From CAYFIW01 sp964500645 (lineage in GTDB: Bacteria > Chloroflexota > Dehalococcoidia > Lucifugimonadales > UBA826), in contig CAZCOH010000052.1 in assembly GCA_964500645.1 (NCBI GenBank), positions 1 through 11,232 of the forward strand: DNA of 11,232 nucleotides. The letters run 5' to 3'. A model generated the notes under the pieces. The model saw only the letters and a list, made by a program, of their open reading frames with translations, made no database searches and was not told the DNA's origin. A program made the translations under genes and the position numbers. Shown here one piece after another: positions 1-6,557 of this stretch; positions within the stretch are counted from its first letter, which is position 1, and the number at the start of each line of letters is the position of its first letter.

Positions 1-825
1 GTGAGGCCACTGGGGAACAGGCAATTCATCCGCTACAAAGAAATGATATAAATGCCTCGCCACGAATCTAGCCGTTGCTTCTTGCTCACATATTATCCTT
101 ACTGCATCCTCCCCATTCCACTGACCAGTTTGTCCCAAAATAGTTTTTTCGCCATCGTCATGATCTTCCTCATCGTACTCAAATTGCCATGACATATATC
201 CGAAGGGTCTAGCAGTGTTATTTCTCATTCTTATCGACATATAATCCGGATTTACTACACGCCATCCCGTGAAAGCTCTAGAAGTTTCCTTTATGTCCTC
301 TTCGGAATAATTCCCAACCCCCATAGCAAATAGTTCAAGAATCTCGCGGCCATAATTTTCATTAATATTAGCCCCATGATTGTCTTGGTTGTCTAACCAC
401 ATGATCATCGCTGGATCCTTTGAAAGCTCAATCAATAGCTCGTCAAAACTACCCATACCATGTTCTCTAAACATACTAATTTGGTTTGTGACTGGACGGC
501 TTTGTATCAACTTAGTTACTGCCGTGGCAAACACTCTGTGCCATAAAAGACACATTTTTTCTCTTAGTGGAGTATCCGTCATAACCAGTCTATATACCCA
601 GTGAGGCCCTCCACCAGATCTCAAATCTGATAGATCAACATGGTATCTTCTAATCAGATCGTCAGGTATTTCGTCATCATGATCAGGATTAAGTAATTCT
701 TTCAATGTGGATTCATATCCCATACCCATTGCTCGATCCATCTCAGCTGGCGTCGCGCCAAACCCTGCTCTTCTAAGCAAATGGGCCATTAGAACTGAGT
801 CCTGTTTGGATTCCACAGTAGTCAT
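1..825 (-). CDS. DUF1800 family protein, partial (C-terminus beyond window edge)
   Basis: Reading leftward from an ATG at 825, the frame stays open for 275 codons to the window edge, so only the N-terminal part is present; DUF1800 proteins usually run about 450-600 residues. The start has a good ribosome binding site (GGAGG, about 8 nt upstream). DUF1800 hallmarks are visible. The N-terminus has HLLRRAGFGATPAEMD (residues 15-30). A middle segment LREKMCLLWHRVFAT lies at 87-101. The signature NENYGREILELFAMGVGNYSEEDI is at about 155-178, followed by RAFTGWRV (183-190). The biochemical role of the family is unknown. Its genes commonly sit directly upstream of a DUF1501 gene, which here would lie left of the window. 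No signal peptide is evident at this start. The family call is firm; the function is open. Confidence 0.88.
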   Translation of the reverse strand, partial: MTTVESKQDSVLMAHLLRRAGFGATPAEMDRAMGMGYESTLKELLNPDHDDEIPDDLIRRYHVDLSDLRSGGGPHWVYRLVMTDTPLREKMCLLWHRVFATAVTKLIQSRPVTNQISMFREHGMGSFDELLIELSKDPAMIMWLDNQDNHGANINENYGREILELFAMGVGNYSEEDIKETSRAFTGWRVVNPDYMSIRMRNNTARPFGYMSWQFEYDEEDHDDGEKTILGQTGQWNGEDAVRIICEQEATARFVARHLYHFFVADELPVPQWPH

Positions 826-986
826 TTCTAAACCCTCCAAATACTAAAAAATAAACTATTTGGCGGAAGTATAACAATAGCTGCTAAGGTAATAAAGCAG
901 TCTGTTCATGGCTCTAGGTGCCTTAGACAGAAACGGATCAGATTTAGAGTGGGAATTAAAGACCGTCCAATACAAAATCACCCAGG

Positions 987-2021
987 CTAAGATAACACGC
1001 CTTCTCTGTATTTCGAGATGAAATTCATGCAGTATTCATCTTGACCCGTAAGCATATCCTTGGCTGCCTTACATTTTTCAGATTCCATGTCCATTGACAT
1101 AATACGATCAATATTAGTCTCTATAGGATTTACGATTCCAGAATTAACTCCTGCCTCAATTGCCAATCTAATGAAAGTGTCATTTATCAATTTTCTAGCA
1201 GGTAATCCGAACGACACATTACTTAGTCCGCCAGATATTCTCACATCACTTCCAAATTCTGATTTCATCAACGCCACCGTTTCAAGAAAATGATTACCAT
1301 AACTTTGATCTACAGCGATCGGAAATAATAAAGGATCTATATGAATTTGATGATCTGATATATCCCTCCGTTCACACTCCTCCATCATCAATCGAGCATT
1401 ATCAAGCCTTTCATGTTCATTTTCAGGCATACCTTCAGAACCAGCCGACGTGACTATTACATAGCTGTCATATTCGGAAACCAAGTCCAGAACTTCTAAT
1501 CTTTCAAGTGAAGCTGAATTAACCATTGGTTTACCTTGTGGACTTCCATTTGCGATATAACGGTTAAGTCCGGCTCTCAGAATATCCGTACTGGATGAAT
1601 CAATACTAGGTGGCAGGTGCGCCTTAGAGCAAAATAAATCCACAAGCCATTCCATGGCTTCTTTTTGTACATTGATACGATAAGATAATTCATCAACGTT
1701 GAGATCCAAGAAATCGGCTCTATTATTTTCCTGCCTGAAAATCTCAGCTGCGATGTAATCTTCACCCTCTTTTGTAAGCCTGCTATTTGAAGACATCCCA
1801 TTGGATATTGCAACCATAAAGTGCTTGACTCGTCCATCCTTAAAAGACTGTGTCTCTCTATAAATCTCAGGGATTTCCATAAATTTATTTTCTCCCGTCA
1901 AAGACCTATAAACCACAACGTCCTCACCATTCTCATTTTGACCTATACGACGTCCATCTCTCATAAGAACTCTAGTAGTATGAATGTTTTCGCCAATCAT
2001 AATGAAATCTAAGGACGTCAT
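987..2021 (-). CDS. Methyltetrahydrofolate:corrinoid methyltransferase-like (pterin-binding/DHPS-like TIM barrel) protein
   Basis: A 344-residue protein of the pterin-binding superfamily, closest to the methyltetrahydrofolate:corrinoid protein methyltransferases (AcsE type and the folate module of MetH). Visible motifs in order: IGENIHTT (9-16), RADFLDLNVDE (101-111), SIDSSSTDILRAGL (139-152), PMVNSASLE (165-173), HIDPLLFPIAV (228-238) and the very characteristic GLSNVSFGLPARKLIND (265-281), then AGVNSGIVNP. Family members move the N5-methyl of methyl-H4folate to or from a corrinoid protein. An insert at about 17-75 separates the first strand from the usual second motif. No corrinoid protein or partner methylase is adjacent, so substrate and direction are unknown. 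I chose ATG at 2021; the TTG one codon upstream also fits, but GGAGAG at 2031-2036 sits 9 nt from the ATG. It is separated by 161 bp from the DUF1800 gene downstream. Confidence 0.85.
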   Translation of the reverse strand: MTSLDFIMIGENIHTTRVLMRDGRRIGQNENGEDVVVYRSLTGENKFMEIPEIYRETQSFKDGRVKHFMVAISNGMSSNSRLTKEGEDYIAAEIFRQENNRADFLDLNVDELSYRINVQKEAMEWLVDLFCSKAHLPPSIDSSSTDILRAGLNRYIANGSPQGKPMVNSASLERLEVLDLVSEYDSYVIVTSAGSEGMPENEHERLDNARLMMEECERRDISDHQIHIDPLLFPIAVDQSYGNHFLETVALMKSEFGSDVRISGGLSNVSFGLPARKLINDTFIRLAIEAGVNSGIVNPIETNIDRIMSMDMESEKCKAAKDMLTGQDEYCMNFISKYREGVLS

Positions 2022-2120
2022 CAAAAATCACTCTCCAAAACAATAAGGAAATCTAAACTTAGTAAACAAGAATATTTTACATCGAATATGGGAACTGGAC
2101 ATTCCCTTGCCCGAAAGACT

Positions 2121-2160
2121 CCGAATTCCCTAGCCTCAATAAATTAAGGTTTGAATTCGG
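2121..2160. repeat. 8-bp perfect inverted repeat CCGAATTC...GAATTCGG
   Basis: CCGAATTC (2121-2128) is mirrored by GAATTCGG (2153-2160) across a 24-nt spacer. A second partial pairing inside (AGCCT with AGGTT) could extend the hairpin. It lies 40 nt past the stop of the minus-strand HTH gene and about 100 nt before the start of the methyltransferase gene. No U-tract follows on either strand, so it is not a classical terminator. It could be a factor-assisted terminator, an RNA-processing hairpin or a protein-binding site. Confidence 0.45.
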
Positions 2161-2200
2161 TACAAAATTTCAATATCTCCATAAAAATGTGTGAATAAAA

Positions 2201-3079
2201 TCAGGAAATATTATCCAATACCTGTGGTCCACGATTGGTGAGCAAATTAGATTCGTAATTCAGTTCACCTTTTTGGTCTAGAAACTTGCGGACTATCCCG
2301 TCCAAAAAATAATAATCATATGTGTCATATTCTTCCTCACCACTCATGAGAACATAAACTATTCGTACAAGTGGCCCTGGCAACAAAACCTTAACGGAAA
2401 TTACGTTATGGAAATATTTCCTGACAGACATTTCCGCGGTCACAGGCAATGTGTCAGCTGTATATACCCCCCCATCTTTTACATGATCTATGAATCCCGA
2501 AAACGTGGAGCCCTCTTCACTGTAACCATCAACATACACTTCAGTTTTATCAATTCGCTTACCCTTTATAAAAACGGGATATGTCCTATGGATCGAGATC
2601 CTGTTCCACTTTAAATGCCTTGCACATTCAGGAACTATGAATCTATCTAACTCTCTCGGCCCCCAACTCCAGTCAGTGCCCCACAAACCCTCTCTAGGAA
2701 TTTCAGAGATAGTATCCGGCATCCCTGGACCGTCAGATAAACCTATAATGTGTTTTACATATGCCTTTATTGCATTTATCCCACTTTCAGGAATCGTGTT
2801 CGCATATCTTTCCAACAAAGATTTAATTGATCTTACGTCACTGGCCTCATAATCAAATTCATAAGATATATCTTCATCAGGAATTTGGATTCCATATGCC
2901 TGTTGTATGCCATCACGAATTCTAGGGCTTAATTCAATTTCACCGGTTTCTATCCGGGAAATCACACTCTGATTCACATTTATGATTTGAGCAACATCAT
3001 GCTGGGTCAATCCGAGTTTTTTTCTCGTACGTTTTAGAGAAACCCTGCCATTGTCACTGAAAAATTCGGATTTCCTCAT
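2201..3079 (-). CDS. HTH_XRE transcriptional regulator with unrecognised C-terminal domain (paralog of 3648-4496)
   Basis: 292 residues. Residues about 13-68 form a Cro/CI-type helix-turn-helix (RTRKKLGLTQHDVAQIINVNQSVISRIETG), so the protein is a likely DNA-binding repressor or activator. A linker helix follows (80-115). A C-terminal domain of about 150 residues then opens with GLWGTDWSWGPREL (131-144) and continues with RISIHRTYPVF (160-170), TEVYVDGYSEEG (179-190) and a final helix LDGIVRKFLDQKGEL (259-273). The same order of motifs occurs in the divergently encoded neighbour, so the two are paralogs. I do not recognise this C-terminal domain; it has no HExxH (ImmA) or LexA-type protease motif. 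Start ATG at 3079 has a modest AAAGGG about 9 nt upstream. DNA binding is firm; ligand and targets are unknown. Confidence 0.85.
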   Translation of the reverse strand: MRKSEFFSDNGRVSLKRTRKKLGLTQHDVAQIINVNQSVISRIETGEIELSPRIRDGIQQAYGIQIPDEDISYEFDYEASDVRSIKSLLERYANTIPESGINAIKAYVKHIIGLSDGPGMPDTISEIPREGLWGTDWSWGPRELDRFIVPECARHLKWNRISIHRTYPVFIKGKRIDKTEVYVDGYSEEGSTFSGFIDHVKDGGVYTADTLPVTAEMSVRKYFHNVISVKVLLPGPLVRIVYVLMSGEEEYDTYDYYFLDGIVRKFLDQKGELNYESNLLTNRGPQVLDNIS

Positions 3080-3192
3080 ATTTAATTACCCTTTAGGTTT
3101 ATAACTTAGTCAGAACCTTAGTATTTTCTTTTTTGATAATTCAAAAGACATTCTAGTCAGTATGGAAATTTGAACACCTATTTTGTATAAAT

Positions 3193-3225
3193 AAAAAAAT
3201 CCCCCTCTTTCCATGGGGGGATTTT
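3193..3225 (-). terminator. Rho-independent terminator after the 38-codon ORF
   Basis: AAAATCCCCC (3196-3205) pairs with GGGGGATTTT (3216-3225), a 10-bp stem with a 10-nt loop. Read on the minus strand, the stem ends in GGGGG and runs into seven consecutive T (3199-3193). This is the strongest intrinsic terminator in the window. The plus-strand reading has only four T after the stem. It starts 33 nt after the stop codon of the small cysteine-rich ORF and ends more than 100 nt before the HTH gene at 3079. It therefore implies a short minus-strand transcript that stops before that gene. Confidence 0.8.
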
Positions 3226-3258
3226 CCAATTCCTATACTAGTATCCGCTGATCTTAGA

Positions 3259-3375
3259 TCAAAACTCATCCAGTAGAGAACCTAGGGAATCCCCGCACTC
3301 TCTACTACAACAAATACAGTCTGAACAATAGTATTTTTTCACAAACTCTCTTTTAAACCATACATAAACATTCAT
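3259..3375 (-). CDS. Cysteine-rich 38-residue miniprotein (unrecognised)
   Basis: A small minus-strand frame from ATG at 3375 to TGA at 3259-3261. It is basic and aromatic at the N-terminus (WFKREFVKKYY). It carries five cysteines in 11 residues, CSDCICCSREC (17-27), and ends in an acidic, hydrophobic tail GSLLDEF. The CxxCxCCxxxC spacing would suit zinc or Fe-S binding or disulfides. Support for coding comes from the dense cysteine pattern and the strong terminator 33 nt after the stop. The ATG has no clear Shine-Dalgarno site. A GTG at 3342 preceded by AAAGAGAG would give a 27-residue form (KKYYCSDC...). Part of the coding DNA (3273-3305) also forms a GTAGAGA/TCTCTAC inverted repeat, so a structured non-coding RNA is the main alternative. 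It lies between two paralogous HTH regulators. I know of no family match. Confidence 0.55.
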   Translation of the reverse strand: MNVYVWFKREFVKKYYCSDCICCSRECGDSLGSLLDEF

Positions 3376-3562
3376 AAATGGTACCGATTTGTATGTGATG
3401 CATAGTATTCTGAATGAGAATCATATACTTCACGATGTTTCACACTATATTAACTTTAAGCCATTAATTCTTTTAAATTTCCTATGCCATTGAAAATAAG
3501 CTCATAATTGAATCCACCAAGACATTTCTACGCTATTAATTCTTTATTTACAAGTATCTGAT

Positions 3563-3613
3563 TTGTTACTTGATTTCATTTTCATGTAACAATACTGACC
3601 ATACAAAAGTTAC
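3563..3613. promoter_or_regulatory. Candidate operator: three GTTAC half-sites upstream of the plus-strand HTH gene
   Basis: TTGTTAC (3563-3569) is mirrored perfectly by GTAACAA (3586-3592), and a further GTTAC occurs at 3609-3613. The half-sites are 21 and 23 bp apart, about two helical turns each, so they would lie on the same DNA face. They end 34 bp before the ATG of the HTH gene at 3648, where autoregulation by such a protein would be expected. This is a pattern reading only; no binding data are available. Confidence 0.4.
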
Positions 3614-3647
3614 ATTTTTATCAAATTTTGCAACACAAGGAACCTAA

Positions 3648-4496
3648 ATGAGTCTAGAAATGAAAACTCAAGGAGAGAGGATCGCTGCTATTCGCATGGG
3701 AAGGCAACTAAGCCAGGATCAATTAGCAGAAATGTGTGATGTGAGTAGGGCAACCATCTCAAGACTTGAGAATAATCAATCGAAATTGCGTGGGGAAATT
3801 GCCACTCGGATATCACTTGCTCTGCGAATAGATCCAACACTCCTAGAAACCGGATCGACGGAAGTCGCGAGAAGTAGAATAGAAAATATTATTGAATTCC
3901 TAGAATCATCTGGCGAATATTTGAGCTTACAAGCAATAGATTTATTAGAATCACAAATCAAATATATGACTATGATTGATCATCCACAAATCATATATCC
4001 CAAAATGGATACTCAGGGCTTTAATACTGATTGGCAATGGGGGCTGATTGAATTAAATCAGATAATCCAATCGACACTTTCTCCCGATCTACCAGTTGGG
4101 AGAATTCTGATTTATAGACAATACGACATGCCATTTGGACAACACGTTATTAGGCACCCCGAAGTCTACATAACTAGTGGGACCGGACAAGTACCTTATG
4201 TAACCAACATTCTCGACGCAATTGGTTTTCAAGAAGGAGTCTTCAGAACTGAGGATTACAAAGAATTCCGTGAAGCAAAAGGAGTATTTTCACAAGGAAT
4301 AAACCCTTACGTGACAAATATTTCATACAATGAGTCAGATACAAGATTTACTTCGATAATGATTAGTACTGAAAAAGAACCTAGCTTGCAAGAATTTAAA
4401 AAGCTAAAAAATGCAGTATTAGGATTCTTTGCTGAGAAAGTTATGAAAAAAGACGACTGGATCAATTCTTTGAATGACTTTAACTCTGAAAGCTAA
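3648..4496 (+). CDS. HTH_XRE transcriptional regulator with the same unrecognised C-terminal domain
   Basis: 282 residues. An N-terminal Cro/CI helix-turn-helix spans residues about 8-62 (IRMGRQLSQDQLAEMCDVSRATISRLEN). A helical linker follows (75-110). The C-terminal domain shared with the divergent neighbour begins GFNTDWQWGLIEL (124-136), then GRILIYRQYD (151-160), HPEVYITSG (170-178) and a last helix LKKLKNAVLGFFAEK-like segment (251-264). Between the two proteins the TDWxWGxxEL, RIxIxRxY and EVYx positions match, while the DNA-recognition helices differ (NVNQSVISRIETG against DVSRATISRLENN). They therefore probably read different operators. Start ATG at 3648 has AAGGAACC about 5 nt upstream, the same leader form as the SDR gene. 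Upstream lie the GTTAC repeats, a likely autoregulatory site. It converges with the glycosyltransferase gene. Confidence 0.85.
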   Translation: MSLEMKTQGERIAAIRMGRQLSQDQLAEMCDVSRATISRLENNQSKLRGEIATRISLALRIDPTLLETGSTEVARSRIENIIEFLESSGEYLSLQAIDLLESQIKYMTMIDHPQIIYPKMDTQGFNTDWQWGLIELNQIIQSTLSPDLPVGRILIYRQYDMPFGQHVIRHPEVYITSGTGQVPYVTNILDAIGFQEGVFRTEDYKEFREAKGVFSQGINPYVTNISYNESDTRFTSIMISTEKEPSLQEFKKLKNAVLGFFAEKVMKKDDWINSLNDFNSES

Positions 4497-4548
4497 CACA
4501 CATTATGAAAAATCAGGATAGTCCACAAACAACAATCTTATTTTGAAT

Positions 4549-4569
4549 ATCTCCTTAAAAAACGGAGAT
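4549..4569. terminator. Weak hairpin between convergent genes
   Basis: ATCTCC (4549-4554) pairs with GGAGAT (4564-4569) over a 9-nt A-rich loop. It lies in the 127-bp gap between the convergent HTH (plus) and glycosyltransferase (minus) genes, where a bidirectional terminator is expected. The stem is only 6 bp and has no T-run on either side, so the call is tentative. Confidence 0.25.
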
Positions 4570-4623
4570 CTCTTAATCTCTATAGTCTGTTGTGATTCTG
4601 AAATCCTTTTTAACTTGGTGATA

Positions 4624-5796
4624 TTACATTTTTATTTCGCCGCTAGGAATTCCTCTTTTTTTCCATTGCCCAAAGTTCAATAAAGTGGCAACAAAAGAAA
4701 AAATAGCAACCCCAACAATAAAAACAATTGACAATGGATACATTGGCAGCCAACGTATTCCATGTCCAAACCTAATGCTCATAATCATCCAAGTTAAAGC
4801 CATAATTACTATACTAGTCACCGAAATTATAAGAGAATTTCTACCAATTTCCCCAAAAATAGTTCCATACAACAAAGTACCTATCGGTAGATACGCTAGG
4901 TTTATAAGTGCAATTGAAAACCCCAACAGAAAGCTAATCCGGTAATTAAGTGACGGGAATATACTTCTTGCTATCCCATGCATCGCCTCAAAATTTCCAT
5001 GATACGGAAGTGCTTTTACCATATGGCTTCCGTCAACAAGGTTCCATCTCAACCCATTTCTCTTTATATTTCTTCCAAGTTCAAAATCGTCTAGCCTGTT
5101 ATTCCTAATTAACTGATGTCCGCCGATAAGTTCATAAGCTGTCTTTTTGAACAACATGAATTGTCCAAATGTCGCTGACAAATAAGAATTATGAGATCTG
5201 TGTGCGATTGACATCGGAAGCCAACAAAAAATCGCCCAATCTATGAATGGATACATTAAATATTCAAAAACCCATTTTTTCTCTCTTCGTGGCATCAGTG
5301 TTAATAAATCAGAATTATTGCGCTTTGCTTTCTGTATTGAGCTTTGAAGAGTGTCTGGAGCCAGCAAAGTGTCAGCATCTATAAAAACAAGGTAATCTCC
5401 TCTGGCATATTGTGATAACTGATGACAGGCCCAATGCTTGCCAATCCACCCTACAGGTAATTCAGTCCCCTCAATTAAGGTGACGTTATGTCCATCCAAG
5501 AAAAATCTGCGCACAATTTCGGCGGTAGAGTCATCAGAATTATCATTAAGAACTAGAATTTCAATGTATGCATCCGCATTCCTAAGAACAGATTCTATAC
5601 AATCGCCGATTCTTTCCTCTTCATTTCTTGCGGGTATAAGTATTGAAACCAAATCTTTTGAGGATTCTTCATTTGTAGAGGAAAGCTCCGTGGACACAAG
5701 CTTATCCATGGACACACAATTAAGAAGTGTTATCAACATGGAAGTGACTAATATTAAACACGTTCCGCCCAACCATATATATTCAAACAAAATCAA
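4624..5796 (-). CDS. Membrane-anchored family 2 glycosyltransferase (CrtQ/HpnI-like)
   Basis: 390 residues. A hydrophobic segment (5-27) precedes a GT-A fold catalytic domain with SILIPARNEEERIG (51-64), LNDNSDDSTAEI (83-94), the GWIGKHWAC motif (116-124) and FIDADT (138-143, the metal-binding DxD). Further on are the acidic DDFELGR motif (236-242) and three or four C-terminal membrane helices (about 285-308, 322-341, 350-375). The GWxGKxWAC element together with C-terminal helices is typical of GT2 enzymes acting on lipid acceptors, such as glycosyltransferases of carotenoid acids or hopanoids; the real acceptor is unknown. The frame opens with TTG at 5796, overlapping the stop of the upstream acyltransferase as TTGA, with AGG about 9-11 nt before it; translational coupling is likely. 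A role in glycolipid synthesis is inferred from the neighbour. Confidence 0.85.
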   Translation of the reverse strand: MILFEYIWLGGTCLILVTSMLITLLNCVSMDKLVSTELSSTNEESSKDLVSILIPARNEEERIGDCIESVLRNADAYIEILVLNDNSDDSTAEIVRRFFLDGHNVTLIEGTELPVGWIGKHWACHQLSQYARGDYLVFIDADTLLAPDTLQSSIQKAKRNNSDLLTLMPRREKKWVFEYLMYPFIDWAIFCWLPMSIAHRSHNSYLSATFGQFMLFKKTAYELIGGHQLIRNNRLDDFELGRNIKRNGLRWNLVDGSHMVKALPYHGNFEAMHGIARSIFPSLNYRISFLLGFSIALINLAYLPIGTLLYGTIFGEIGRNSLIISVTSIVIMALTWMIMSIRFGHGIRWLPMYPLSIVFIVGVAIFSFVATLLNFGQWKKRGIPSGEIKM

Positions 5797-6419
5797 TAAT
5801 CACTACCTGGTAGTCTCCTGATCCAAGAACGAACAATCAATCCCTTCGAGTATTCTGTCCTATGCTTATACCCAACCAATGCCAGGTTTAATAACCCAAA
5901 AATAATCAGATAATCTAGTCCATCCAAAAAGCCAAATATTATTACAAAAAACGCTAAACAAGTTGTGACGGTGATAGCATGGTTTTTTTGGATGAGGTGC
6001 ATCATCCCTAGAATAACCAACGCTACCGGAAACGCTAATCCATATGTAATAGCAATCCATGATCCCCAACTTGAGGCTAATGCTTTGCCCCCTTTGAATC
6101 CTAGAAATGGTGACCATGCATGTCCCAAAACTGGAGATATAACTCCTATGGCAGTCAAGAAATGTTCAGCAAAAGAGCTGGGATCCAATGAGGACATAAG
6201 AAACCACACAGGTATAGTGGCTTTTCCAATGTCCAAAATCATAGCCAGAATCCCTACTAGCCAACCAGAAGAAATCCAGGCATTAGTGGCCCCGGGATTC
6301 CCGTCCCCTACATCTCTAGCATCCTTACCTGAAATATATTTACTCAATATAAGTGACCATGGCACCGACCCACTCAAAAAACCGACCAAGGTCCACATTA
6401 AAAAATCAATAGTTGGCAC
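5793..6419 (-). CDS. plsY: PlsY-like acyl-phosphate:glycerol-3-phosphate acyltransferase
   Basis: 208 residues, the usual PlsY length, with about five to seven hydrophobic segments. The three PlsY motifs are present: GSVPWS (17-22), VGDGNPGATNAW (37-48) and GHAWSPFLGFKGGKALAS (99-116). PlsY transfers an acyl group from acyl-phosphate to glycerol-3-phosphate at the inner membrane, the first step of phospholipid synthesis. The motifs are slightly divergent: GDGNPGATN and GGKALAS replace the common GSGNPGATN and GGKGVAT. It could therefore be a second, specialised copy rather than the housekeeping enzyme. An in-frame stop lies six codons before the GTG at 6419, so GTG is the furthest start; GGAGA is 13-14 nt upstream, and an ATG at codon 8 is the alternative. 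It overlaps the glycosyltransferase by 4 nt and is divergent from the SDR operon. Confidence 0.88.
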   Translation of the reverse strand: MPTIDFLMWTLVGFLSGSVPWSLILSKYISGKDARDVGDGNPGATNAWISSGWLVGILAMILDIGKATIPVWFLMSSLDPSSFAEHFLTAIGVISPVLGHAWSPFLGFKGGKALASSWGSWIAITYGLAFPVALVILGMMHLIQKNHAITVTTCLAFFVIIFGFLDGLDYLIIFGLLNLALVGYKHRTEYSKGLIVRSWIRRLPGSDY

Positions 6420-6487
6420 GTTACAGGCACATCTCCATCAATGGTTCACGCGTGGTAGAGTACCATATCAGTCATGACCTATATTTT

Positions 6488-6522
6488 CCTTACGAATATT
6501 TCAGTGACTGCCATTCGTAAGG
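6488..6522. promoter_or_regulatory. Perfect 10-bp inverted repeat, candidate operator or leader hairpin
   Basis: CCTTACGAAT (6488-6497) is followed after 15 nt by its exact reverse complement ATTCGTAAGG (6513-6522). It sits in the 138-bp divergent gap between the plsY-like gene (minus) and the SDR operon (plus), 35 nt before the SDR ATG. There is no T-run on either side, which argues against an intrinsic terminator. A TATATT at 6480-6485 could be a -10 element, which would put the repeat across the SDR transcription start, a typical repressor position, but no matching -35 is clear. It could be a binding site for a dimeric regulator of one or both operons, or a hairpin in the SDR mRNA leader. 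Confidence 0.5.
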
Positions 6523-6557
6523 CTAATCTCTTACCAACTTAAATCAAAGGAACCAAT

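Noticed and set aside
908..1021. Plus-strand 37-codon frame (MALGALDRNG...) from ATG at 908
   Set aside because: It has no ribosome binding site and its 3' third overlaps the C-terminus of the methyltransferase gene on the other strand, so chance is likelier than coding.
5438..5821. 127-codon plus-strand frame opposite the glycosyltransferase
   Set aside because: It is antisense to the catalytic domain with DxD and PARNEE motifs, and has no ribosome binding site or recognisable motif.
5965..6477. 170-codon plus-strand frame opposite the plsY-like gene
   Set aside because: It is antisense to clear PlsY motifs; its composition reflects the shadow of that gene.
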